This document shows, one piece after another, positions 33,388 to 46,400 of a stretch of 64,000 bases of DNA. The translations under genes were made by a program, and so were the position numbers. The notes under the pieces are model-generated. The model did no database searches. It was not told where the DNA came from and saw only the letters and a program-made list of their open reading frames with translations. The stretch is from Phaeosaccion multiseriatum (Eukaryota > Ochrophyta, other classes): NCBI GenBank assembly GCA_965112735.1, contig OZ218951.1:1054001-1118000 (forward strand), read 5' to 3'. Position 1 is the first letter of the stretch; each line of letters starts with the position of its first letter.

Positions 33388-36300
33388 ATGAAGCGCAGAC
33401 GAATCAGGAAGCTTGCGCTGGGCATCGCTGCCATCGAGATCTTCCTGGCGCACCAGCCGCAGGTTGGTGGGAGCCGGGGTGGGACATAATTGATCATCTT
33501 CCGGCGTTTGCATGAAGTGGTACAAACTGCTCTTTTGGTTGCGTCCCTTCACGACTGCCGCGTGCACAGCGCTTACATGACATTCCCCCCAAGACTCTCA
33601 TAGTACACATCGGATGTCTTCTCTGCTACTTGTATGCCTGCTGCTGCTGCCGCTCCAGCTCTGACAGTGATAGAAGAAGTAGAAAATCTGCCCCTCACCT
33701 TCAATCGCGTGGTCAGATATACTTTCCCCTCTCTTTACGCGCTCATGTCCCCATCTCCTCGTCCATGGCTCGGATGCCCTCTCATGCTCCTTTGACGTCT
33801 ACCATTCATGTACTCTTACGCAGAGTGAGGCATTCAGGCCTCTCAGCGGAAGTGGTATCCCCCCACCACACCCCACACATTCGTGCCCTCAGCAGCAGAG
33901 ACAGCGGCAGCATAAGGTGGGTACGCTGCCTTTCTGTGACAGATAGAGGCTACGTGTGACGTCTTGGCCTTCTGCTCCGTACCACACCCTTCTCCCACCT
34001 ACACGGGCCAGGCCCTTCAACAGGCCTTCTCCCTCCCTCCCTTCACTTTCTCACCCGCTTGCTACTGGCCCACTCGTCCCCCCCCTCTCTGATTATGTCT
34101 GTGTTTCTGTGTCTCTGCCTCGTCAGCGCGGCCGTGAGCCTTGCAGGCAGCAGCAGCAGCCGCCGCTGCAGCAGCGGTTGGCGTTGCGGCAGCTGAGTCT
34201 GCGAATGACGAGTGGCAGGGACGGAGGGGGTGAGCCGCCCCGCAAGATATACCCTTCCTTCGGAGCACCACCAGCACCTGCACCCCGTGACGCAGCGCCA
34301 CAGGGAGATCAGGGGAGCGGAGGTGCTGCAGATGGGAGAAGGGGGGGGGGCGAGCAGCAGCCTCAGCAGCAGAAACCCAAGTACTACCCCTCCTTTGGAA
34401 GCGCTCCACCTGCTCCACCGCCTGTCAGAGAGACACCACCGCCACCTGCACCAGGGCCTCCGCCTGTGCAAATGGACCCTGCCATAGCGCCTCAAGGAGA
34501 TGGAAGGACGCCCCAGCCCGAGCCTCCGCGCAAGTACTACGGCTCCTTCGGATCGACACCCAGCCGTGGCAGTAGCACAGGGGGAGTAAGCGCTCCACCA
34601 CCTGTCAGAGAGGCATGGCCCCCAGCATCAGCGCAAGTTGAGACGTATGCAGAGCCACAAGCAGAGGAGCGGGGGGGGGAGAGGGCAGCTGCGAGAGTGG
34701 GAGGAGGGGGAGGAGGAGGGCCAGGGGAATCGCAGCAGAAGCCGAAATACTACCCTTCATTCGGCGTGTCAAGTAACAATGGAGGAGGAGGAGGAGGAGG
34801 AGGAGGAGGAGTGGCACAGCAACCGCCCGGAAGAGATGTCTTCCCAGCAAAGCCATGGGTGCCTCCACCGGCCGCTCGGGTGCCACCGCCTGTGCAAAAC
34901 GATGCTGCCAGAGTTGCGCAAGGAGAGGAATGGAACGGAGGCATTGCAGATGCGAGAGGGGGAGGGCCCGAGCCGCAGCCCAGTGTCTATGCGAATGACC
35001 AGTGGCAGGGAGGGGGGGGGGCTCCACCCGGGGGTCCACAAGGAGAGGAATGGAACGGAGGTATGGCAGATGCGAGAGGGGGAGGGCCCGAGCCGCCGCC
35101 CAATGCCTTTGGGAACGACCAGTGGCAGGGAGGGGGGGGGGGCGAGCAGCAACCCATTGTCTATCAGCCCTTCCAAGGTGCTGACAGCAACGGAGGGGGG
35201 GTGATACAGCCACCGCCTGGCACAGAGGCTCCACCCGATGCGCAAGGACCCCCCCCTGTGCAAGGAGAGGAGTGGAGGGGGGGTATTGCAGATGCGAGAG
35301 GGGGAGGAGGCGGGCCACAGCCCAATGTCTATGCGAATGACCAGTGGCAGGGAGGCGGGGGGGATGAGCAAGAACCCATTGTCTATCAGTCCTTCCAAGG
35401 TGCTGACAGCAACGGAGGGGAGGTGGCACAGCCACCACCGGGAGGAGAGATGTACACGCCGGAGCCACGTGTACCTCCACCTGGCGGCCCACAAGGAGAG
35501 GAATGGAACAGAGGTATGGCAGATGCGAGAGGGGGAGGAGGCGGGCCACAGCCCAATGTCTATGCGAATGACCAGTGGCAGGGAGGCGGGGGGGATGAGC
35601 AGCAACCCATTGTGTATCAGTCCTTCCAAGGTGCTGACAGCAACGGAGGGGGGGTGGTACAGCCACCGCCGGGAGGAGAGATGTACACGCCGGACCCACC
35701 TGTACCTCCACCCGGCGGCCCACAAGGAGAGGTATGGAACGGGGGCATGGCAGATCCGAGAGGGGGAGGGCCCGAGCCGCAGCCCAATGTCTATGCGAAT
35801 GACCAGTGGCAGGGAGGCGGGGGGGATGAGCAGCAACCCATTGTGTATCAGTCCTTCCAAGGTGCTGACAGCAACGGAGGGGGGGTGATACAGCCACCGC
35901 CTGGAACAGAGGCTCCACCCGGTGCGCTAGGACCTCCCCCTGTGCAAGGAGAGGAGTGGAGGGGGGGTATTGCAGATGCGAGAGGGGGAGGAGCAGGGCC
36001 AGCGCAGGAAAAACCCATGTACTATCCCAGCTTTGGCGCACCACCTAGCCGTTACCCCGAAGGAGCGCGAAACCAGCAGACTGCAGCGCCTGGGGGAGAG
36101 GTATCGCGACAAGGAGCGGAATGGAGAGGGACTGTGGGAGGAGGAGGTGGAGGAGGAGGAGGAGGAGGAGGAGGAGGGCCAGCGCAGCCAGCGCCCAACT
36201 ACTATTCCTCCTTCGCAGGTGGCAGTGGCAGCGCAGGAGGAGCGCCACAAGGGAGTGCAGTTGCTGCAGGTGGGGCAGGGCCTGGGGCGGGAGGGGGTTA

Positions 36301-39300
36301 TCCACCAGCACCGCCGGTACCTCCACCCGCTGCTCCAGTACAACAGCCTGGGCAACAGGGCGCTGCGACAGCGTGGCAAGCAGAGCAAGCGAGCAGAGCG
36401 TCGGCACCTTCATCAGCGCCAGCGGTAGATCCGTCAGCACCTGGGGTAGTGCCCCCTCGGCGCGAAGGATATCCAGTTTTCGGTGACTTCTCTACGCGTG
36501 GGGCTCCACCGCCAGTGCCAGAGTCATCACCGGCAGCTCCTGGGAGCGCTTCCCCACTGCCGCCGCGTACTCAGCAGAATTGGCCGGCACCAGCACCAGC
36601 ACCAGCACCAGCACCAGCGCCACAGGCAGCGCAAGGAGGGGGATTTCCTGTGGACCCTTCAGCGCCAGGGGTAGTGCCGCCTCGGCGGCCAGGTTACCCA
36701 CAATTCGGAGATTTTTCGAGCGCTGAAAGAGGAGCGGAACAGATGGGTGGAGGGGGAGATGCAGCACCACCCCCACCAGGGTCGCCGGTACCTCCACCCG
36801 CTTGGCCAGTGCCTCAACCCTCGCAACAGCAGGCTGGCGTCGGGCCACAAGCAGAGCATGGGAGCGTCGGGCCACAAGCAGAACAAGCGAGCGGAGTAGG
36901 TATGACAACGCCAGGCGGAGGAGTGACGAATCAGCCGCCAAGACAGCCTCCACCTGTGATTGGAGACGCATCACCAACAGCACCAGGGCAACCGGCACCT
37001 GCACCCGCTGGTACAGCTACTGGTGCCGCAGCGCCCCCTTCGAAGCCTTCTCTTTACTCTGACCTGAGCGTGCTTGCTGCGCTCGGCGAGGCGTTTCAAG
37101 GGATGGCGAACAGAGACACAGCGTCACAAGCAGGGGGGAGGGGCACAGGAGGGGCTGCAGCGAGGAGGGGGGGGGGGAGAGGGTTCGGGCGCAAGAGCGA
37201 TACGTCCTCCAGAGGTGCGAGCAGCAGCGCAAGGAGGGGAGGAGGAGGAGGAGGAGGAGGAGGAGGAGGAGGACGAGGAGGAGGAGGAGTGAGAACTCCT
37301 TCATCCCCTGTAAGCCCGGCCCTTCGCTCTCACCTGCGCACTCTTGCTGCGCTTGGTACGGCTCTTGAAGGGATGACCAACCTGGCGCGGAAGGAAAGGC
37401 AGGAGCAGGAAACCACTGTTGGATCCTTCGTCAGCAGAAGCATTGGTGGAGAGACCCAGTGGTTTGAGAAGGCGGGCGCACCACCACCACCAGAGGTACC
37501 GACGCCTGTTGATGGTGTCCCCCTGCCTCGGCCCTCCCAAAGGATGACCCCTCCAACGCCCAACACAGCAAAGCAAGCGACTGGAGGTGGTACTGCAAAA
37601 GCTTCAGCGAAGGGGGGAGGGGGAGGGGCACAGCCAAATAGCCAGGACGGCTTCGGAGCCACCGCAGCTGTGGCAGGAGGAGCAGCCACAACAAACCCAC
37701 AGCCTGCAACAGCCGGATCAAAAGCAGCAGCAGCACCGGTGTCACCGGCCCGTTCGCCAAACAAAGCTGCTGCTGCTCCCACGCCTCAGGCACCGAAGGC
37801 GAGTGAAGGGGGTACTGCAACTGCTGTGAAGGGGGGAGGGGGGGGGGCAAAGCCCAATAGCCAGGATGGCTTTGGAGGCTTTCGCAGCAGCATCGAGTCA
37901 TCCACGAAGGTACCGCTTACAAGAGCGGTGTCGCCACCAGCGTCGTCACCAGCACCAGCTTCATCCGCCACACCCCCTGCTTCTGTGCCTCGACGGCCGC
38001 AAGAGACGAAGGCTGATGACCGCACACCACGCACACCACGCATGCCAGAAGCAGGGCAGGCGAGCGCAGGCGCAGGAACCTCTGCTGCTGCGACGAGGGC
38101 CGGAGGAGCCTTCCGCAGCAGCATTGAATCTTCGACACGCGTCCCGCTTCAGCCCAGAGTAGTAGGCGTCTCAACACCTGCTGCAGCACCCTTGTCAGGA
38201 GGCAGACGGGACGCCGGCCCACAGTTGCCGAGGCATCAACCCGCCTTTGGCGATTTCGGCATTGGAGCCGTGATCACGCCAAGAGTGGTAACGCCACCAC
38301 CATCACCACCAACGCCTCCATCGGCCCCAGCAAAGCCAGCAGCGCAGCCACCGGCAGCTGCACCTAGCACGCCTCAAGCAGCAGGAACCGTCTCAGGATC
38401 GAGGGCGGGTGGGGCTATTTTGGCTGCGTCAGGGAGGAGCGCGTCGCAGCCGAGGCAGAAACCTGCGTTTGGCGATTTTTCCGACACCGTAGGAGCAGTG
38501 AGAATTGAAGTGCCGCCGCCACCACCACCTCCACCACCACCACAACCACCAGCAGCGCCACAAGCTCCAGAGCCTGCGGAGGAGGAGAAAGAGGAGGACG
38601 AGGAGGAGAAGGAGGAGGAGGAGAAGAAGAAGCAGAAGGAGAAGGAGGAGAAGGCGAAAGCTGCTGCGGTCGAGGCAAGCGAGTTGCAGGCACATAAGGA
38701 CAAGGCTGCCGAGGCCGCAGAGCTGGAGGAGGAGGAGGAGGAGGAGGAGGAGGAGGAGGAGGAGGTGAAGCAGGAGGCGATGGAGGAGGCAGAGGAGGTG
38801 AAGGAGGAGGCAGAGGAGGTGAAGGAGGAGGAGGAGGAGGTGAAGAAGGAAGAGGAGGAGGAGGCGGAAGCTTCTTCGACCGAGGCAAGCGAGTTGCCGG
38901 CACAGAAGGACAGGGCTGTCGAGGCCACAGAGCCGAAGGAGGAGGTGAAGGTGGTGGTGGAAGAGGAGGAGGAGGAGGAGGAGGAGGAGGAGGAGGTGAA
39001 AGAGGAGGAGAAGGAGGAGGAGGAGGTGAAGAAGGAGGAGGAGAAGAAGAAGAAGAAGAAGGAGGAGGAGGAGGAGGAGGAGGAGGCGGAAGCTGCTGCG
39101 GCCGAGGCAAAGGAGTTGCAGGCACAGAAGGGCAGGACTGTCGAGGCCTTAGACCTGAAGGAGGAAGAGGAGGAGGTGAAGGAGGAAGAGAGGGAGGAGG
39201 AGCTGAAGAAAGAAGAGGAGGAGGAGAAGAAGAAGGAGGAGGAGGAGGAGGAGAAGGGGGAGAAGAAGAAGAAACAGAAGGACGACGAGGAGGAGAAGCA

Positions 39301-42300
39301 GAAGAGCGAGGAGCAGAAAGCGGAAGCTGCTGCGGCAGAGGCAAGGGAGTTGCAGGCACAGAAAGGCAAGGCTGCCGAGGCCGCAGAGCTGGAGGAGGAG
39401 GAGGAGGAGGAGGAGGAGGAGGAGGTGAAGCAGGAGCCGAAGGAGGAGGAGGTAAAGGAGGAGGAGGAGAAGGAGGAGGAGAAGGCGGAGGCTGCTGCGA
39501 CCAAGGCAAGAGATTTGCAGGCACAGAAGCGCAAGGTTGCCAAGGCCGCAAAGCTGAAGTTGGAGGAGGCGGCAAAGCCTGTGAAAGAGAAGGCGGAAGA
39601 CGCAAAGAAGCAAGCCACTCTGAAGACGGACGAGGAGAAAAAAGTATTGGACACAGCGAAGTTGCGGAAGAAGGCCTCGGCAGCCGAGGCATTAAGGCTG
39701 AAGATGGAGGCTCTGGCGGCACAGCAGACAGCACAGGAGAAGGAGGCATCGGCGAAAGCGGCAAAAGAGAAGGCTAAGCACTTGCAGCGGAAGAAGGACG
39801 CGCCTGCCGAGGCCGCAAAGCGTAAGCTGGAGGAGGCGGCGAAGTTTGTGAAAGAGAAGAAGCAAGAGGCGCAGAGATTGGCAGCAGAAAAGGCCCAGCG
39901 GTTGCAGGAGAAGAGAGAGGCGGACGCAGCAGCCAAGGCCAAGCAGGCAGCGGATCTCAAGCAGAAGAGGGCGGCGGAGGCTGACAAGAAGAGGCAAGCA
40001 GCAGCATCCAGGTCTCCACCTCCAGTCGGCTCCCCCTCGGCCTCTCCTGCTCGTCCTGCTTCTGAGCGCCCGCGCTCTCCATCCCTCGCTGAGATGATCA
40101 CCCGGGCTGTGCCCGTCTTCGGAGCAGCGTCCAAGGATAAATCGTCCGCGTCAAAGAAGGCGTTGGCTGAGGAAGCAGCAGCGAAGAAGGAGGCGAAGGC
40201 TCAAGCAGCGCGGGAGAAGAAGGAGGCTTTGGCTCAAGCGGCAAAGGAGAAGAAGCAGGCCGCAGCAGAGGCTGCACGGACAAAGAAGCAGGCTTTGGAG
40301 GTGGCGGCAAAGCAGAAGGCGGAGGCAGCAGCAGCAAAGGCAAGAGAGGTGCAGGCACAGAAGCGCAAGGCTGCCGAGGCCGCAAAGCTGAAGCTGGAGG
40401 AGGCGGCGAAGCTTGTGAAAGAGAAGAAGCAAGAGGCGAAGAAGAAAGCCGGCCTGAAAATGGAGGAGGAGAGGAAGGCGTTGGAAGCAGCAAAGAAGCA
40501 GAAAGCCGAGACAGCCGCAGCAAAGGCAAGAGAGTTGAAGGCACAGAAGGACGCATCTGCCGAGGCCGGAAGGCTGAGGCTGGAGGAGAAGGCTCAGCAG
40601 TTGCAGGGAAAGAATCAGGCCGAAGCGCAGGGGGTACAGGAGAAGAAGCAGGAGACGTTGGCTCAAGCAGCACAGCAGCAGAAGCAGGCCTTGGAAGCGG
40701 CGACAAAGCAGAAGGTGGAGGCAGTTACAAAGGCGAAGGAATTGCAGGCACAGATGGACGCAGCTGGTGAGGTCGCAGGGGGCAAGGTGGAGGAGGCGGC
40801 GAAGCTTGTGAAAGAGAAGGTGGGAGAAGCAAAGACGCTGGAAGCAGCAGTGAAGGAGAAGGTGGAAGCTGCTGTGACAAAGGCAAATGAATTGAAAGCA
40901 CAGATGGACGCAGCTGGTGAGGTCGCAGGGGGCAAGGTGGAGGAGGCGGCGAAGCTTGTGAAAGAGAAGGCGGGAGAAGCAAAGATGCAAGTCGACCTGA
41001 CGATGGAGGAGGAGAAGAAGACGCTGGAAGCAGCAGTGAAGGAGAAGGCGGAAGCTGCTGCGACAAAGGCAGAGGAAGTGCAAGCACAGATGGGCGCAGC
41101 TGGTGAGGTCGCAGGGGGCAAGGTACAGGAGGCGGCGAAGCTTGTGAAAGAGAAGGCGGGAGAAGCAAAGACGCAAGTCGGCCTGAGGATGGAGGAGGAG
41201 AAGAAGACGCTGGAAGCAGCAGTGAAGGAGAAGGCGGAAGCTGCTGCGACAAAGGCAGAGGAAGTGCAAGCACAGATGGACACAGCTGGCGACGTCGCAG
41301 GGGGCAAGGTGCAGGAGGCGGCGAAGCTTGTGAAAGAGAAGGCGGGAGAAGCAAAGACGCAAGTCGGCCTGAGGATGGAGGAGGAGAAGAAGACGCTGGA
41401 AGCAGCAGTGAAGGAGAAGGCGGAAGCTGCTACGACAAAGGCAGAGGAAGTGCAAGCACAGATGGATGCAGCTGGCGACGTCGCAGGGGGCAAGGTGGAG
41501 GAGGCGGCGAAGCTTGGGGTGAAAGAGGAGAAGCAAGAGGCGGAGAAGGAGAAGGAGGAGGTGGAGGAGGAGAAGATCTCACCCCCACCAGCACCAACAG
41601 CATCAGAGCCTGTGGGACAGGTGCCACCGATGCCACCTAGGCGTGCGTCACCAGCATCACAGCCAGTGGGAGTGAGCGGGGTCTCACCACCGCCAGCACC
41701 AGCAGCATCACATGCATCGCAGCCTGTGAGAGCGAAGCGGGCCCCACCTCGGCCAGCATCAGTAGCTTCGCATGCGTCACAGCCTGTAACACTTGTCTCA
41801 CCACGATCCGCCCCAGTAGCATCGCCAGCATCACCGCCTGTAAGAGGGGGCTCACCACCACCACCACCACCACCAGGAGCACCAGCTTCAGCACCAGCAC
41901 CACAAGGAGCAGAGCCTGCGGGAGCTGTCCCACCACAACCAGCATCAAAGGCTGTGAAAGAGACATCATCACCACCACCACCACCACCAACAGCACGATC
42001 AGCAACAAGAGAGTCGCAGGTACCTCTACCCATAGCAAGTCTTGACGTCGGCCTTGCCTTCCTTGATGCACTTGGTGAGGCTTTGGTGGAGAAGGCTTTA
42101 GACGACGAGCGAGTGCGTCTTGAAGCTGCTGCGGTAGAGGAGGGGGGCGAGGGAGGGGAGGTAGAAAATGGACTTGTGTTTGTGAGGCGCAAGAACAAGT
42201 TGTCCGACATGACCTATAGCAGCAAGACAGGATCAGCAGAGCTACTACGCCTTCGCTTACTATCGGAGCAGCGGAAGAAGCGACGTGGAGGAGGAAAAGG

Positions 42301-42337
42301 AGAGCGGGAGAGGAAGGAAGTAGACCACCGTATGTAA
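33388..42337 (+). CDS. Giant leader-family protein B, 2,761 aa
   Basis: No known family. Two exons, 33388-33462 and 34127-42337, joined in phase 0. Exon 1 encodes a 25-residue leader (KRRRIRK, then LALGIAAIEIFLAH) homologous to those of genes A and C. Regions of the body: (1) 34127-about 38570, Pro/Gly/Gln-rich with KYYPSFG motifs, repeats of NDQWQGGGG and QSFQGADSNGGGV, and two DPSAPGVVPPRR-GYP-FGDFS modules shared with gene A; (2) 38575-41575, about 1,000 residues of Lys/Glu/Ala-rich helix, first poly-Glu, later 62-residue repeats; (3) 41578-42000, Pro/Ala/Ser-rich; (4) a short conserved-looking tail with LDVGLAFLDALGEALVEKAL. The TATGTAAGAG at the stop could also be a splice donor, so a further 3' exon is possible. 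Secretion is inferred from the leader only. Confidence 0.75.
34900..35970 (+). repeat. QGADSNGGG tandem repeats in gene B
   Basis: Blocks of roughly 120-290 bases recur several times, each encoding GEEWxGGxADARGGG, NDQWQGGGG and QSFQGADSNGGG with Pro-rich linkers. Some copies lack the middle part. Recent in-frame duplications. Confidence 0.8.
40838..41516 (+). repeat. 186-base (62-residue) tandem repeats in gene B
   Basis: Three full units starting at 40838, 41024 and 41210 and a partial one at 41396, exactly 186 bases apart. Each encodes LEAAVKEKAEAAATKAEEV, then QMDAAGEVAGGKVQEAAKL, then VKEKAGEAKTQVGLRMEEEK. A shorter related unit precedes them from about 40690. Composition and apparent 11-residue rhythm resemble LEA group 3 proteins or amphipathic coiled coils. 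Confidence 0.88.
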
Positions 42338-43488
42338 GAGAGAGCGGGAGAGAGCAGGGGAGGGGGAGGGGGGGGGGTAGAGCTTAAGCCCGGCAGCTAC
42401 AATGTCAGCGAGAGAGAAGGTTCACACCTAAACCCGCTGCTCCAATGCCTTTCGTCTTTGCTAGAGGAGACTGAGTGGACGCTTGCATGCAGAGCAAGCG
42501 AGAGCAGAGAAAGGTTGCGTGTGACGTTATTATTACCCGGAAAATTTTGTACAGTCAAGTAAGTTTTAAGAGAAATGTTGTTTGTGGCATCTGCTCTTTG
42601 AGGGGAAAGCTCTGGCGGCTGCCCGACGGTCGCGTGACCCGGAAACGATCCACGATTGTCTTCGGGTGGCAGACGTGCGACTTGACCTTTCGGCAAGGAG
42701 AGGGGGCCCTACCGCCGCAGGAGAGGGGGTTTCTACTCCGATGCCATGCTCAAGGTGGCCGTGGGCATGCGCGCAGACCGCTCCTACGAGGCGCAGCCAG
42801 CGAAGCCGCTCCTACGAGGCGCAGCCAGCGAAGCCAGCGGAGCCAGGCACTCATTGAAAGGCGGAGGAAAGCTTAGGAGGAGTGGGGAAAGTGGAAGACC
42901 GTGGTGGTGAGCGTCGGGCAGCAAATGGCACTCGAGCGCCAGCCATGGACAGACCGAGAGCGACGGGGCAGAACGCTGAGCCAGAGAGGGTGGTTAGCCG
43001 ACGAATGGAGCGGAACCACGGTGTACAACTGTGCAATCGTAGCACACTGGCACTCACGCATGCACACGCACGCACGCGCAGTGGCTGGCGCTCGCCCCAT
43101 GCATGTATGCTTTGGGGAAAGCGTAGAGGGTGCGAGGGTGCCTTGGGAAGTAAAAGGTTTTCGGAAGGTGCAGCCTCGAAGCAAGTAAAGGCCAATGGAA
43201 GGGAAGGGGGAAAGAAGGTCTCGAAAGGCCGAAGGAGCGTGGCCAGAGTTTAATCGACCCCTGACGCGCTATCGCCCACATTCTCGATAGCGCGCTATCG
43301 GGCCCGGGGGGGCGGATAGCGCGCTATCGGCCGCTAGCGGATAGCGGATCGGCTGGCGCCGGCGATAGCGGATAGCGGATAGTGCGTCAGGGGTCGAATC
43401 AAGGTGCATATCTTACGTAATTCTCAAAGAACTGAAACTGGAAATCGCTGTCAACTCAGCGCAATATTGGCAAAAGGAAGGAGAGAAA
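42338..43488. other. Intergenic region between genes B and C
   Basis: About 1.15 kb, carrying a G-run at 42362-42376, a 28-base direct tandem pair (42780-42807 and 42808-42835) and a 144-base inverted-repeat element (separate entry). No credible gene. Contains the gene C promoter. Confidence 0.6.
43254..43397. mobile_element. 144-base terminal-inverted-repeat (MITE-like) element
   Basis: The left end TCGACCCCTGACGCGCTATC and the right end GATAGTGCGTCAGGGGTCGA are inverted copies differing at one of 20 positions. The interior is filled with GATAGCG units and two GATAGCGCGCTATC palindromes. No coding capacity and no clear target-site duplication. A miniature inverted-repeat element or hairpin-forming regulatory repeat; it lies about 90 bases upstream of the gene C leader exon. 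Confidence 0.6.
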
Positions 43489-46400
43489 ATGGAGAGTAGA
43501 CGGGCCATTAGGCTCAAGCTTGGCCTTGCCGCCATCGGGCTGTTCCTGGCACACCAGCAACAAGAGGTTGGTGGGGGTTGTGTTGTTCCTACTGGCTGAT
43601 CCTGCCGCCGCCCATGTTGTGCTTGCTTTTACCCTTCCAGCCACAATCTCCTTCTACTTATCAATACATTCGCTGCTGGTACTGCTTTCTGCGCTTACTG
43701 CTGCTTCTGTCAGCGCTTGTGAATCCCAGCAGTTTCTTTTGATGAATGGGACGTAACGAAGGATTAGCACTTCATGATTCCTGGCTGCCAGCATACAAGA
43801 AAGATCATTTTCTTGTTACGGCCGCATTGCGGCTGCCCTTCGCACCGCATCTTTTCTCACACCCTCTCATCCTGCTACTCGCTCTTCTATCCATGTAATC
43901 GTGCGCCGCAGACGAAGGCTTTCACTTTTGGGGGAGGCGGCGTCCATCAGACACGTGGTGGGTTGGCTTCGCAGCAGAGACAGGTGGGTAGGTTGGCTCT
44001 CCTCGTGTAGCAGGCGGACATCGCCGTTGCTACACGCGCACGAGAGTGTTTTTCAGTGGAGGGCAAGTCTGCACATCGTCGTGAGGAAGAAGAAACGGGG
44101 ACCTATAAAGCCTTGTCCTCTTGCGCACCTGTACAGCAACTGTACACAGAACGCCTCTCCTTCTGCACCTCCTCCTCCTCGGATCTTGTTTCGTCCCTTC
44201 AACCTGTACTACAACTGTACACAGAGCGCGGCCCTCTTTCTGCACCTCCTTGTCGGATCTTGTTTCTCGGAGGCCTTCCCCCTCCGACTCACTTCACTCA
44301 CCCACTTGCACTTTCTTGTTGGCACTCTTGCCCCCTTCGCCCTCCCCCGCCCCCCCCCCTCTCTCTCTCTTCTCTCTCCCTCCCTCTCCGTCTCTGTGTT
44401 TCTGTGTCTTAACCTCATTCAGCGCGGCCGTGGGCCAAGCAAGAAGGGTGTACGAGCGTCCAATGGCGCGGGGGGGGGTGGCGACAAGACAGGAAAAGCG
44501 TCGCAAAACGACGCTGACGAAGAGAGCGGAGATGCTGGGGCAGGGGCAGAGGCGGAGGGGGGGCGACAGCGAAAGCCCAAGCCGCCCCCCTCGTTCTTTG
44601 GAGACCTAGTTGGTGGCCCGGCCGGAGGACTGAGCGCTGAAGGGATGACAGTGTGGGCTCCTCAAGGGAGATCCCCGCCAGCACAAGCACCAGGGCAACG
44701 ACCAGCACCGACACCTGTGCCCGCTGCTAACAACGCTCCTGCACCTGCACAAGGAGGGGGAGGGCCAGCTCCGCAGCAGCAGAGGCCAAACGTGTATCCT
44801 TCCTTCGGTGGAGCACCCACCAGCAGCAGCGTCATACGCACAGGGGAAGGAGAGGAGGGCGTAAGGGCTGCGGGAGGGCGCGTCTACCCCGCTTTTGGTG
44901 ACTTCAGCAGTAGCACGGGAGCCGCATCCCCTATCGGACGAGCACCCCCACGAGGGCCACCAGCGGCGAGACCAGCATCCGCACCAATTGATGCTACACC
45001 CGTTGTGGCTACACCGGTTGTGGCTACACCCGTTGCTGCTACCCCCGTGGCTGCTACACCCCCTGCTACTTTCAAGCTGTCTCCGCCGCCCAAGAAGGGT
45101 GCTGCTGGTGCTGCTACCCCAGCGTCACAAGCGCAGAAGGCAAGTGGAGCGCCGGAGGCTCAGAAACCCAAGTATTACCCAAGCTTTGGAGGATCGCCCA
45201 AGCCAAAGCCTGCAGCAGCCGGAATGTCATCACCAGTGTCAGCCCCAGTGTCGCCGCCAGCCTCGCCGCAGAAGGCTTCTGCCGTCCCCGCGTCTCAAGC
45301 TCAGCAAGCGAGTCAAGGAGCTGCTGCTACGACAGGGGGAGGAGGAGGGGCAGCTCAGGAGAAGCCCAAAATCTACCCAAGCTTCGGAGGATCCCCCAAG
45401 CCAAAGCAGCCTGCAACAGCTGCATCGTCACCGGGAGCAGCCGCAGCGCCGGTGACACCGGCAGCTTCGCCAAAGGCTGCTGCCGTCCCCGCGCCTCCAA
45501 CCGGTGGCACTGCAACTGCGAAAGAGGGAAGCGGAGAGCAGAAGCCCAAAATCTACCCTTCTTTTGGAGGGGCCCCAAAGCCGAAGCCAGCAACAGCCGC
45601 AGCACCAGCGACACCGGCAGCATCGCCAACGAAGGCTGCTGCTGTCCCCGTGCCGCAAGCACAGCAAGCGAGTGGAGGTGGTACGGCTGCGAGAGGAGGA
45701 GGGAGTGGGGAGCAGAAGCCGAAGGTCTACCCAAGCTTCGGCGCGTCCCCCAAGCCACAGCCTGCAGCAGCCGGAATGTCATCACCAGTGTCAGCCCCCG
45801 TGTCGCCGCCAGCCTCGCAGCAGAAGGCTTCTGCCGTCCCCGCGTCTCAAGCTCAGCAAGCGAGTCAAGGAGCTGCTACTACGACAGGGGGAGGAGGAGG
45901 GAGTGGGGAGCAGAAGCCAAAGGTCTATCCAAGCTTCGGCGCATCCCCCAAGCCAAAGCCTGCAAGTGGCGGATCACCACAGACAGCCAAGGCCGGTGCA
46001 GAGGGCGCCAAGGCCAAGGGGAAAGATGCTAGTGTAGCGGATGACAAGAAGAAGGCGGAGGAGGAGGAGAAGAAGAAGGAAGTGGAGATGAAGAAAGTGG
46101 AGGAGGAGGAGAAGAAGATGAAGAAGGCGGAGGAAGAAGAGAAGAAGAAAAAGGAGGAGATGAGGAAGGCGGAGGAGGAGAAGAAGAAGGAGGAGAAGAA
46201 GAAGGAGGAAGAAGAGAAGAAGAAGAAGGAGGAGGAAGAGAAGAAGAAGGAGGAGGAGATAAAGAAGAAGGAGGAGGAAGAGAAGAAGGCGGAGATGAAG
46301 AAGAAGGAGGAGGAAGAGAAGAAGAAGGCGGAGATGAAGAAGGAGGAGATGAAGAAGAAGGAGGAGGAGAAGAAGGCCGAGGAAGAGATTAAAAAGGCTG

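Noticed and set aside
38374-40134. Minus-strand Ser/Phe-rich frame under gene B
   Set aside because: Mirror of the Lys/Glu-rich coiled coil of gene B.
43254-43397. tRNA gene suggested by GGGTCGAATC
   Set aside because: The rest of the element is palindromic GATAGCG repeats with no cloverleaf.
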